From NCBI RefSeq assembly GCF_002101775.1, contig NZ_LQPI01000027.1, positions 1-38,324 of the forward strand: a stretch of DNA of 38,324 bases, written 5' to 3'. The notes beneath the pieces are model-generated. The model saw only the letters and a list, made by a program, of their open reading frames with translations, searched no databases and had not been told where the DNA came from. Positions 7,354 through 13,869 of this stretch are shown piece after piece (position 1 is the first letter of the stretch; every line of letters starts with the position of its first letter). The translations under genes were made by a program, and so were the position numbers. This DNA comes from Mycolicibacter nonchromogenicus (GTDB taxonomy: Bacteria; Actinomycetota; Actinomycetes; Mycobacteriales; Mycobacteriaceae).

Positions 7354-7505
7354 GTCTTCGAGTTGAAACCATCCACGCTGGTCAAGCGGTTGTGGATTCC
7401 CGCAAATGCCGATGCCTCGACTGTCGCCGCCCCCTGCGGGCGCCCAGAAGTGTTGCAGCGCAGCGAGGCCCCGTGTGCCGCTCACGCGTGGTGGTGAACG
7501 GATGA
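7350..7505 (+). CDS. Small zinc-ribbon-like protein (DUF6011-like)
   Basis: 51 residues from ATG 7350, overlapping the previous stop by 4 bp and overlapped at its own end by the next start (ATGA at 7502-7505). Cysteines in CRCLDC and, 18 residues on, GPVCRS form a likely zinc-binding pattern of the kind found in many small actinophage proteins (C-x2-C...S-x-x-x-x-G-P-x-C-R). Such proteins are common in early regions of mycobacterial prophages, but their role is not known. The tight overlap suggests production in step with the RepA-like ATPase that follows. Confidence 0.65.
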   Translation: MSLRVETIHAGQAVVDSRKCRCLDCRRPLRAPRSVAAQRGPVCRSRVVVNG

Positions 7506-8836
7506 CGGTGAATGTTAACGGCGTCGATGCAGATGGATCGGATTCGCTGCTGGCCGCAGTGATGACTGCAGCAGAGCTGCATCACGAGGAGTTCGCGGAC
7601 TTGGTGCAGTTCGTGCATGGTCTCATCACCGAGGGATTTGGAATCGTTGCTGGCCCGCCCAAGCTCGGAAAAAGTTGGTGGACGCTCTGCGTCGCTTTGG
7701 CAATCGCCGCCGGAGGCAAGGCGTTCGGGAAGGTTTCGGTCGATCAGCGTGACGTTCTTCTGTTGGCCTTGGAAGACTCACCGCGCCGACTCCAGGGCCG
7801 TATCCGGGCGGTCTGGGGCGACGGAATCCCGCCGCATCGACTGCATATCTTGACCGAGATCGGTCCGCGGCTCTTGATTCCGACGATCACGGCGTGGTTG
7901 ACGAAGCACCCCCAGGGGCTCGTCATCCTCGACACCCTGGGGCGCGCCCGCCAGCAGCGGAACCGGCACGATGACGCATATCTCGCCGACTATCAGGCGG
8001 GCGTAACGCTCAAGAATGTTGTCGACGCGTTCCCAGGCAGTGCGCTTTTGGGTGTGCACCACACCCGTAAAGCCTCCTCCGAGGATTTCGTTGATGATCT
8101 GTCGGGCACGCTCGGGCTAGCGGGGTCGGCTGACTACGTGCTCGTACTCCGGCGCCAGCGCAACAGCACTGAGGCCACCTTGCAGGTCACGGGTCGGGAC
8201 GCGCCCGAAGGTGAGTACGCGTTCACCGTCAATGCAGGAGTGTGGACGCTGGCTGGTGATGAGTTGTCCGATGCTGCTGAAGAGGCGCAGAAGCGACGCG
8301 ATAGCAAGCGTTACGGCGAGCGTGCAATGGATGTCGCCGCTGTGGTCAACAGGCGTGCGCCCGCCAGCCACACCACTGCGGCTGATGTGGCAGCGGCTCT
8401 CGGCCTCGACAACGACCAGGCGCGGGTCTACCTCAACCGGCTGGCCAGGGCTGACCGCATCCGCAAGGTGGGTGTTGGTGTCTATACCAGTGTTACGACC
8501 GTTACGAGTGTTACGCACCCGGTGACGAGCGCAAATGACGGTGGTGAATTGGGCTCCGGCGTAACACGTCCCAACGCCATGGCAACTGTTACGCCACCGG
8601 AACCTATGCGGGCCAGCCAAAACGGGAAGTCCGTAACGCTCGTAACAGGCGAAACAGACAATGCGCCGCCCGGTGGACCGACCGACTCAACGCCTGGCAT
8701 GTCCGAGCGGGTTCTGACAGCACTGGCTAACGCCAGCGAACGCCGATGCGGCTGCGGTTGCCTGCTGGTCAACGAGGAATCTGTCAAAACTGGCCAGTGC
8801 CTGGAGTGCTATCACGCGGGCAGGGTCTGGGAATGA
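7502..8836 (+). CDS. RepA-like AAA/RecA-fold ATPase (replication protein)
   Basis: 444 residues from ATG 7502 (overlaps previous stop). Walker A is GPPKLGKS (51-58), Walker B is LVILD (140-144), and HHTRK (186-190) matches the conserved sensor region of RepA/AAA_25 hexameric helicases. Residues about 320-365 look like a winged-helix DNA-binding domain (TTAADVAAALGLDNDQARVY is its helix-turn-helix). Then comes a Val-Thr-rich linker (about 327-385) encoded by repeated GTTACG/CGTAAC DNA. The C-terminus has a cysteine cluster (Cys416, 418, 420, 433, 436), probably zinc-binding. The protein probably unwinds the element's origin, which may lie inside this gene. No primase is encoded, so host or helper priming would be needed. 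Confidence 0.82.
   Translation: MTVNVNGVDADGSDSLLAAVMTAAELHHEEFADLVQFVHGLITEGFGIVAGPPKLGKSWWTLCVALAIAAGGKAFGKVSVDQRDVLLLALEDSPRRLQGRIRAVWGDGIPPHRLHILTEIGPRLLIPTITAWLTKHPQGLVILDTLGRARQQRNRHDDAYLADYQAGVTLKNVVDAFPGSALLGVHHTRKASSEDFVDDLSGTLGLAGSADYVLVLRRQRNSTEATLQVTGRDAPEGEYAFTVNAGVWTLAGDELSDAAEEAQKRRDSKRYGERAMDVAAVVNRRAPASHTTAADVAAALGLDNDQARVYLNRLARADRIRKVGVGVYTSVTTVTSVTHPVTSANDGGELGSGVTRPNAMATVTPPEPMRASQNGKSVTLVTGETDNAPPGGPTDSTPGMSERVLTALANASERRCGCGCLLVNEESVKTGQCLECYHAGRVWE
8492..8646. repeat. GTTACG/CGTAAC iteron cluster inside repA, candidate replication origin
   Basis: Seven copies of the hexamer in 155 bp. GTTACG occurs at 8492, 8501, 8510 and 8588; its reverse complement CGTAAC at 8560, 8632 and 8641. 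The first three and last two are spaced exactly 9 bp. All encode Val-Thr, but using GTT and GTA, uncommon valine codons in this GC-rich sequence, which suggests selection on the DNA. One isolated further copy is at 8310. Iterons within or beside a rep gene are typical of plasmid and satellite origins. Confidence 0.55.
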
Positions 8837-8978
8837 CTGCCGTGGCGATATTGGATCACCGAAGCTCACCCGCAGCGGCCACCGCCTGGCGTCTAGGCCG
8901 GCTCTCGACCCGAGATTGATCGAAAACCCCAAAACGAAACGCACACCCACTGACTGACTATTGAAAGGAAGAAACAAC

Positions 8979-9413
8979 ATGAGCGAGCCATTTCGAACCG
9001 CGGCGGCGCGGGATCTTGACATCTGGATCGCCGCGACCTGCAGTGGCGGCGATCCCTCGCTAAGCCTGGTGACCAGGCACCCCTGGGGCGACATGTTGGG
9101 CGCGATGCTCGCGAAGATCATCGCGCTCACTGCGCCAGCACCCAAAGCCGACCTGATGCCGAACACCGGCGACTACCGGCGCGCAACAGCCTTGGCCTGT
9201 GCGATTGCCTCAGAAGACGAACTTGGCATCGACACACTGATTTTGGAGGCCGCGGAGGCAGGACGAATCCGGCACACCCTGCTCGCCTCTGCATGTTCAG
9301 TGGCCCAAGGCATGCGAGCCGACACGCAGCCAGGAATGGACCTGTTGCGACGCAGCGTCGCTCAACTCGCCGCCATCGAAGATCAGGAACAGGAGAAGAA
9401 GCAGGATGACTGA
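8979..9413 (+). CDS. Hypothetical protein of the element
   Basis: 144 residues from ATG 8979; GAAAGGAAG at 8963-8971 is a strong ribosome-binding site. A TTG at 8961 would add six residues but would consume that site. The protein is mostly helical, neutral to acidic, and ends in an acidic/lysine tail (DQEQEKKQDD). I do not recognise a family. It sits directly before, and overlaps by 8 bp, the scaffold-like gene, so it may belong to the head-assembly module or be the last early gene. The 142-bp gap upstream of it (8837-8978) contains an A-rich stretch (GATCGAAAACCCCAAAACG near 8918-8936) where a module promoter could lie. Confidence 0.65.
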   Translation: MSEPFRTAAARDLDIWIAATCSGGDPSLSLVTRHPWGDMLGAMLAKIIALTAPAPKADLMPNTGDYRRATALACAIASEDELGIDTLILEAAEAGRIRHTLLASACSVAQGMRADTQPGMDLLRRSVAQLAAIEDQEQEKKQDD

Positions 9414-9921
9414 GAACGACACCACATCGGAAGCCGTTGACACGGATACAGCGTCAGAGTCCTTTTCAGGATCAACCCTGGAAAGTCCTACAGAACACGA
9501 AGTTGGGGGAGAGACTTCGGGTTCTGTAGAACCCGAAGTCTCAAACCCCAATAAAGAGGCGGCGGCGTACCGGCGTCGGCTGCGCGATACGGAGGCTGAA
9601 CGCGACCAGCTCGCATCACGCCTAGCCGACGCGCAGCGCGCGATCGTCACAAGCACTGTCGCTCAACGTCTCCAAGACCCGGCGGATTTCTGGTCGACTA
9701 CGGAGCTGGCTGATGTCCTGGGTGACGACGGTGGTGTCGATGCCGAGAAGGTTTCGGCGGCAATCAAAGCGGTACTGGACTCCAGACCGCACTGGGCCAA
9801 GCGCGCGCCGGCTACAGAGTCCACGTCCAGTGTGACCGCGAATGGACTTATTGAGGGCGGGCGGACACAACCCAGTTTTGCCGACGCTTTCAAGCCGCCC
9901 GAATACCGCAACACCCGCTAG
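9406..9921 (+). CDS. Scaffold-like protein preceding the capsid gene
   Basis: 171 residues from ATG 9406, overlapping the previous gene by 8 bp. The N-terminal 45 residues are acidic and Ser/Thr/Glu-rich (disordered). Residues 49-85 (KEAAAYRRRLRDTEAERDQLASRLADAQ is part of this, about 50-77) form a coiled coil. Then come QDPADFWSTTELADVLGDDGGVD and AVLDSRPHWAKRAP, a pattern I associate with the scaffold-like proteins encoded just upstream of HK97-type capsid genes in actinobacterial prophages. It would guide procapsid assembly in the cytoplasm. A perfect 32-bp palindrome lies in the disordered-region codons (9511-9542). Confidence 0.7.
   Translation: MTENDTTSEAVDTDTASESFSGSTLESPTEHEVGGETSGSVEPEVSNPNKEAAAYRRRLRDTEAERDQLASRLADAQRAIVTSTVAQRLQDPADFWSTTELADVLGDDGGVDAEKVSAAIKAVLDSRPHWAKRAPATESTSSVTANGLIEGGRTQPSFADAFKPPEYRNTR
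9511..9542. repeat. Perfect 32-bp palindrome inside the scaffold-like gene
   Basis: Arms of 15 bp (9511-9525, beginning GAGACTTCGGGTTCT, and 9528-9542) flank a 2-bp centre with no mismatch. As RNA this is a very stable hairpin within the coding region; as DNA it is a symmetric site. It encodes part of the low-complexity N-terminal tail, where protein constraint is weak. An imperfect copy of one arm lies just upstream at about 9488-9504. Confidence 0.85.
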
Positions 9922-9931
9922 AATATGTTCT

Positions 9932-9950
9932 GCGCGCCCAGGTGGCGCGC
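9932..9950 (+). other. Hairpin 1 in scaffold-capsid gap
   Basis: GCGCGCC (9932-9938) and GGCGCGC (9944-9950) with a 5-nt loop, 11 bp after the scaffold-like stop codon. It is very GC-rich with no following T-tract. Confidence 0.6.
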
Positions 9951-9962
9951 CGGACTCTTGCC

Positions 9963-10008
9963 CAGGCGGCAGCCGAATTGAACTTAACGCGTTCGCGGCT
10001 GCCGCCTG
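9963..10008 (+). other. Hairpin 2 in scaffold-capsid gap
   Basis: Perfect 13-bp arms (CAGGCGGCAGCCG at 9963-9975 and its complement at 9996-10008) around a 20-nt AT-richer loop, ending 39 bp before the capsid ATG. With hairpin 1 it could act as an attenuator, an mRNA-stabilising 5' end for the capsid message, or a partial terminator. The following bases (TCATTTCGG) are only weakly T-rich. Confidence 0.65.
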
Positions 10009-10047
10009 TCATTTCGGCAGCCTGCGCTGACTGAAATGAGAACTTAG

Positions 10048-10890
10048 ATGACCATTTTGACCACTGGGACCGCCGACTATCCGTGGCGGCCAGATTCAAC
10101 CTTCTTCGCACCGACCGACGCCGTTCCGTCCGCGCTGCTGTTGCAGACCACTACGGTCGCCGGATCGATTGAGGGCGACACCCCTTCCGTGCGCGTCGCA
10201 TTCGTGAAAGATGCCGAGTCTGCGGATTACGTCGCTGAAGGCACGCCCATCGAGTCCGACGAGCCGGACCTGGACGAAGTTGTCCTCAACGCCAAGCGAA
10301 TCACGCGCTTGGTGACCCTCTCGACGCAGCAGTACAGGCAGACCGAGACCGCCACTCAGGTCTCCCAGTCCGTCGCACGGGATCTCGTGCAGAAGGCCGA
10401 CAACGCCTTCCTAGGCGACTCATTGAGCGATCCGTCGACCGGTCTGCTGAATGTCGATGGCGTGATCGATGGCGGCGAAGTCGTTGACAACCTTGACGTG
10501 CTAGTCGATCTGATCGCCGAACTTGAGAACAACGGCGCCCAGCCGTCGGCCATCATCGTTGACCCTCTGACGTGGGCGAGTCTGAGAAAGTTGAAGAAGG
10601 GTGGCGACGAGATCAACGCCTCGCTGCTGGGTGCTGGCGTCACTGACGCACGGCCCCTGCTGCTGAGCCTTCCTGTGTTGCGCTCCCGTTGGCTGCCGGC
10701 CGGTACTGGCCTGGTTGCCGACCGCAGCCAGATCGTCTCCGCTGTCGGCCCCGTCGAAGTCGCGGTATCCGAACACGCTGCATTCGCCAGCCACGCGGTT
10801 CAGATGCGGGCCACCTGGTCGGTGGGCTGGACCGTCGTCCGGCCTGACCGCCTCGGCAAGTTCACCGTCGAAGGTGACCTGGGCAGTTAG
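10048..10890 (+). CDS. Major capsid protein, HK97 fold
   Basis: 280 residues from ATG 10048. The sequence reads as an HK97-type shell protein of the short actinophage kind. It has an N-arm with STFFAPTDAVPSALLL, the extended-loop region (ADYVAEGTPIESDEPDLDEVVLNAKRITRLVTLS falls within about residues 58-92), the long spine helix (QVSQSVARDLVQKADNAFLG, 106-125), the P-domain segment with SAIIVDPLTWASLRKLKK, and the A-domain end with VQMRATWSVGWTVVRPD. There is no N-terminal protease-cleaved delta domain, consistent with a separate scaffold encoded upstream and no protease gene. It would form the head that packages element DNA. Only a weak Shine-Dalgarno (GAGAAC) precedes it. Confidence 0.9.
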   Translation: MTILTTGTADYPWRPDSTFFAPTDAVPSALLLQTTTVAGSIEGDTPSVRVAFVKDAESADYVAEGTPIESDEPDLDEVVLNAKRITRLVTLSTQQYRQTETATQVSQSVARDLVQKADNAFLGDSLSDPSTGLLNVDGVIDGGEVVDNLDVLVDLIAELENNGAQPSAIIVDPLTWASLRKLKKGGDEINASLLGAGVTDARPLLLSLPVLRSRWLPAGTGLVADRSQIVSAVGPVEVAVSEHAAFASHAVQMRATWSVGWTVVRPDRLGKFTVEGDLGS

Positions 10891-11032
10891 GAACCTGCGC
10901 GCGCGGGGGAGTTTCTTCGGCCCCTTCCTTTCGCTCCCCGCGTGAGCGCAACCGGCTGGGACCGCATCGTAAGCGGGCGGTGCGGTCCCAGCCCCCAATC
11001 CCAGCAAACGACACCAGCTAACTAGGGACGCT

Positions 11033-11419
11033 ATGCACTATCTGGTCGAACGTCCGGACGATCAGCCATTCGAACACTTGCTGAGAGTCAAGCAGCCGGC
11101 CCGAACAGGCCAAACCGATCGCGACCACATCGCACACCTAAGCAACGCTCTGACCAGCATAAATACACCCGCAAAGCCCCCCGCAGCACCCCCTCCCCGG
11201 GGCCGCAAGATCCAACGGGGCGGCGCTCGAAATGTTTTTTGTACGTTTCCCCGGGTTTTCTGGGGATTTTCGAACATCCGGTTTGTACCGGGAGCTTTAG
11301 TCGAACGATTGTTCGGATGTTGGTTCAGTCCAGCAAACTCCAGCAAATACCCAGCAAATACAGCAAAGGCGGCAAATCATGCTACGGATGGAGATTCCCG
11401 GCGAAACCGGGGTGCCTGA
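11033..11419 (+). CDS. Doubtful ORF, possibly a truncated gene
   Basis: ATG 11033 with TAGGGAC upstream opens 128 codons. The first 65 residues (MHYLVERPDDQPFEHLLRV...) look protein-like. After about residue 65 the frame crosses the T-rich regulatory stretch, the SOS box and the tail-gene ribosome-binding site, and overlaps the tail gene by 41 bp. A real product would most likely end earlier, so either a frameshift has lengthened the frame or it is a remnant of a deleted head-tail gene. No family is recognised. Confidence 0.3.
   Translation: MHYLVERPDDQPFEHLLRVKQPARTGQTDRDHIAHLSNALTSINTPAKPPAAPPPRGRKIQRGGARNVFCTFPRVFWGFSNIRFVPGALVERLFGCWFSPANSSKYPANTAKAANHATDGDSRRNRGA
11301..11316. promoter_or_regulatory. 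SOS box (LexA site) upstream of the tail gene
   Basis: TCGAAC-GATT-GTTCGG matches 11 of 12 specific positions of the mycobacterial SOS box TCGAAC-N4-GTTCGA. It lies 62 bp before the tail-gene ATG in non-coding sequence, the position expected for LexA repression. It is the only strong match I found in the element. Confidence 0.72.
11331..11378 (+). repeat. Five tandem CAGCAAA-type repeats before the tail gene
   Basis: Units begin at 11331, 11341, 11352, 11361 and 11370 (the last is CGGCAAATC) with a 9-11 bp period, ending at the base before ATG 11379. The repeat array includes the AAAGGCGG ribosome-binding site. It is A-rich against a GC-rich background. Confidence 0.6.
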
Positions 11420-13163
11420 TCCCGTCAAGAATCCGATCACGGCTTATCGCTGGATGGATGCGAAGCGCCGGGTTAAGGATGCAGAGTCCCACGCCCAGCC
11501 GTTGATCCGTCTCTGGGATAAAGACATGAATTTTATCGGCAGGATTGCTGGTGAGAAGTCTCTCGATGTCGAGATGAAGTTGCATGACACCGGGACGGGC
11601 AGCATCGTCCTCCCGGCGTCGAATTGGATCAACAAGTTCTTACGCACTGATGTCCGCGCGAACGACGATCTGAACATCACCATCGACCCGTATCCGAACA
11701 AGCGGAACTGGCGCTACCGGTGGGGTGGAAAGGTTACTGCTGTCCGCAACGTGCGCACCGAGGCGGGCCTGCATGAGCTGCATTTCGATGTCGCGGAGAA
11801 CCGGGAGCACTGGAAGCACATCTATTTCGCCGCCACACCGTGGTTCGCCCCGGAGTTTCAGCCCCTGAAGGCGTGGGTGCTGCCGGGTAATACGCGCACG
11901 ATTGTGGCGACGACGGGGTTTGTGAACTTGGCGCGGATCTTCTACCCGCCACTGGGCATCATCGACAACTTCGTCAACCCCGGCGCTTGGATTAAACCGC
12001 TTACCGATGGCCGCTTGTGGTCGCCGTTGAACTGGCCGATCCAAATGCAGTTCGTCAACCCGTTGACGGACATCAGCCGGTTCTCGGTGTTGGCTTCTCG
12101 CTGGTCATCGGCCCACGACACCACCGAAGGCTTGTTGAAGGACGCCGGCTGTCATGTGCGGGCCTATACGTGGTTGACGGAGGATGAGGACTCCCCGCAC
12201 CCTGAACTTGCTGCGCTCATTGGTGATGAGGCTGCCCGCCCGTCCCGCAACTGTGTTGTGCTTGCGGTGGAGGACAAGTCGGGGGTTGTCGGGTTGACCG
12301 GCACTGCCGTTGACGGGGCGGTGAACCTTGTCGCCGCCACAGCAGACGACTTGATCAGTGAGCTGTTGTATGAGTTTCGGGATGCCGATGCGATCGACCC
12401 GCGCACCGGCAAGAACGTGCCGCCCTACGTCCGGGACTCGCTCGGGATCGCGCCGAAGTTGCCAGACATTGTGTTCCGGGACTCGCTGGACTTCTCGCCG
12501 ATCAAGTCGTCTGAGAGGGCGATTTTCAAGAGCAAAGCCAAGAGCATTTTGGCCGGCGGCAAGTCGCCTGGCTGGGTTAACCAGTTGCAGACCTTCGGAA
12601 TCAAGTTCGGGCTCAGCTTCATCCAGCTCACGCACGTGTACGGCGGTGGTCCTGGCGGTGGCGGCATGGCTGGTCCCGCACCGCAGGGGTCGGGTCTGGA
12701 AGAGATTTATCAGGGTCAATTAGACAATATGTTGTTGGCCTTTATGCGGCATACGGACCCGTTGCGCGACGTAGCCGCTGGCGACATGGGTTACCTTGAG
12801 TACTTCACCCAGGAGGGTGGCGGCACGGCATACACGATCTCGTCGGCTTTGACTCTGCGGCAAGGGCATTGGAAGACCAGGCCGTATCAGTCTTTCAAGG
12901 TCGTTATTTGGAATCGGCGCCCGTACCAATTGTATTATGACTTTGATTTGGGCGACCGGGCCTTGTTTGAAATTGACGGCTTGTTGTATTCGGATCAGTT
13001 CACTGCGATAAGAATGCACTATGACGAATCCACGCCTAAGACATTCGACGTGACGATCGGGACTGGTTCCGAGCAGGAAGACCCAATGGGACAGGCCGTG
13101 CGGAGCTTGCAGACCATCTGGTCAGCAGTCGGCACCCTGTTTGGCTCAAACGACCTTTTCTGA
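11379..13163 (+). CDS. Mycobacteriophage-type minor tail (tail-tip) protein, Gp37-like
   Basis: 594 residues from ATG 11379 (AAAGGCGG at 11365-11372). It resembles the minor tail proteins of mycobacteriophages encoded after the tape measure (siphovirus Gp37-like family): an N-terminal segment PLIRLWDKDMNFIGRI (about 43-58), the LPASNWINKFL region, RWGGKVTAVRNV, then a long central domain and a Gly-rich break (GGGPGGGGMAGPAPQG, near 421-436). It ends with the conserved YQSFKVVIWNRRPYQLYYDFDLGDRALFEIDG-type segment (about residues 508-540). In phages these proteins sit at the tail tip and influence host recognition. It is full length, intact and the only tail gene here, preceded by an SOS box. 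It would have to be incorporated into a helper's tail. Confidence 0.85.
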   Translation: MLRMEIPGETGVPDPVKNPITAYRWMDAKRRVKDAESHAQPLIRLWDKDMNFIGRIAGEKSLDVEMKLHDTGTGSIVLPASNWINKFLRTDVRANDDLNITIDPYPNKRNWRYRWGGKVTAVRNVRTEAGLHELHFDVAENREHWKHIYFAATPWFAPEFQPLKAWVLPGNTRTIVATTGFVNLARIFYPPLGIIDNFVNPGAWIKPLTDGRLWSPLNWPIQMQFVNPLTDISRFSVLASRWSSAHDTTEGLLKDAGCHVRAYTWLTEDEDSPHPELAALIGDEAARPSRNCVVLAVEDKSGVVGLTGTAVDGAVNLVAATADDLISELLYEFRDADAIDPRTGKNVPPYVRDSLGIAPKLPDIVFRDSLDFSPIKSSERAIFKSKAKSILAGGKSPGWVNQLQTFGIKFGLSFIQLTHVYGGGPGGGGMAGPAPQGSGLEEIYQGQLDNMLLAFMRHTDPLRDVAAGDMGYLEYFTQEGGGTAYTISSALTLRQGHWKTRPYQSFKVVIWNRRPYQLYYDFDLGDRALFEIDGLLYSDQFTAIRMHYDESTPKTFDVTIGTGSEQEDPMGQAVRSLQTIWSAVGTLFGSNDLF

Positions 13164-13205
13164 GTGCACCATTTTCCCCGGTCGGAACATATGGCATACA
13201 TCAGT

Positions 13206-13230
13206 GAGATCACTTTGGCGCGGTGATCTC
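13206..13230. promoter_or_regulatory. Inverted repeat between tail gene and next gene
   Basis: GAGATCAC (13206-13213) and GTGATCTC (13223-13230), perfect 8-bp arms with a 9-nt spacer, 30 bp before the ATG at 13260. It could be an operator or a stem in the leader; no T-tract follows. Confidence 0.5.
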
Positions 13231-13259
13231 GTCCGTATAGCCCGGTATTATCCGAGGGC

Positions 13260-13688
13260 ATGTCGGATGAACCTATCTCTCAATTTGTCGAGCGCGTTTT
13301 CGGCCAGAGCTTCTCCGGGCGCCCGCCCGTGCCATTCATGCAGCTCCTGCGCGCGTACGCCGACGAGGCTGAAGTATTTGCGGGGGCTCCGCTGGAGGAT
13401 GAAGGCTACGAGGCACTGTGGATAGCTGGGGAGGCGGTTGGCTGGTTGTCAGTGGAAGGCAACGATGATGATGCGCCAATCACTGGTGCCGTTTCTGCCA
13501 TCGCCAGCCTGGGGCCGATCAAACTCGGGGCGGAAGTTACCGACTCAGGGCTCCGGGCACGCGCGACGCCGTCCATCACGTTGGCTTTCAGCGACGGCAC
13601 CAAGGTTCAAGTCGGTTCTGATCACCACAACAGCGTGAACTTCATCTCCGGGCTGTTGGAGCGGCTGCGGGGCGTCTCGTCGCGCTAG
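13260..13688 (+). CDS. Hypothetical protein of the element
   Basis: 142 residues from ATG 13260 with a CGAGGG ribosome-binding site. The N-terminus (EPISQFVERVFG...VPFMQLLRAYADEAEVFAG) is helical; the C-terminal half has beta-strand-like, small-residue patterns (ITLAFSDGTKVQVGSDHHNSVNFISGLLERLRG). I recognise no family. It follows the tail gene after a 96-bp gap with a palindrome and ends just before a strong terminator, so it may be a separately controlled accessory gene or a second structural or adaptor protein. Confidence 0.65.
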   Translation: MSDEPISQFVERVFGQSFSGRPPVPFMQLLRAYADEAEVFAGAPLEDEGYEALWIAGEAVGWLSVEGNDDDAPITGAVSAIASLGPIKLGAEVTDSGLRARATPSITLAFSDGTKVQVGSDHHNSVNFISGLLERLRGVSSR

Positions 13689-13692
13689 CCCG

Positions 13693-13728
13693 AACCGTGG
13701 CCCCCAGCGCTCGCTGGGGGCCACGGTT
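13693..13728 (+). terminator. Strong intrinsic terminator at the end of the rightward element genes
   Basis: Perfect 16-bp stem (13693-13708 and 13713-13728) with a GCTC loop, 5 bp after the stop of the 142-residue gene; the stem ends in GGTT followed by TGATGTTCCTG. It closes the rightward transcription unit ahead of the convergent gene. Confidence 0.85.
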
Positions 13729-13818
13729 TGATGTTCCTGTGGGTTAGGTGACGAGGTGCAGGCACCGGGACGATATAGACGCGGGCGCGCCGAAATGCAC
13801 GTCAACCACCGCGATCAC

Positions 13819-13840
13819 GGCCCCCGCAGAGCAGGGGGCC
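13819..13840. terminator. Hairpin downstream of the leftward gene
   Basis: GGCCCCC (13819-13825) and GGGGGCC (13834-13840) with an 8-nt loop, 30 bp beyond the stop of the minus-strand gene. A likely terminator for that gene. Confidence 0.5.
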
Positions 13841-13869
13841 AGTCGCGCACCGGATGCTTGCGGATTCGG

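Larger units (their letters stand above)
10891..11378 (+). other. Mostly non-coding stretch between capsid and tail genes
   Basis: 488 bp. The left third holds a GC-rich inverted repeat (CTGGGACCGCA near 10956-10966 and TGCGGTCCCAG near 10981-10991), probably a terminator for the capsid message. A frame starting at ATG 11033 is described separately. From about 11230 the composition turns T-rich and non-coding, with CCCC-N9-GGGG followed by ATTTT (11249-11270), an inverted repeat AACATCCG/CGGATGTT (11273-11280, 11314-11321), an SOS box and a run of CAGCAAA repeats. The density of DNA signals suggests a control and possibly packaging region. Confidence 0.55.

Noticed and set aside
9520..9533. 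SOS box within the 32-bp palindrome
   Set aside because: The half-sites are in the opposite order (GTTC-N4-GAAC), not the LexA arrangement.
11270..11285. Second SOS box half-overlapping TCGAACATCC
   Set aside because: Only the left half-site is good; the right half GGTTTG fits GTTCGA poorly.
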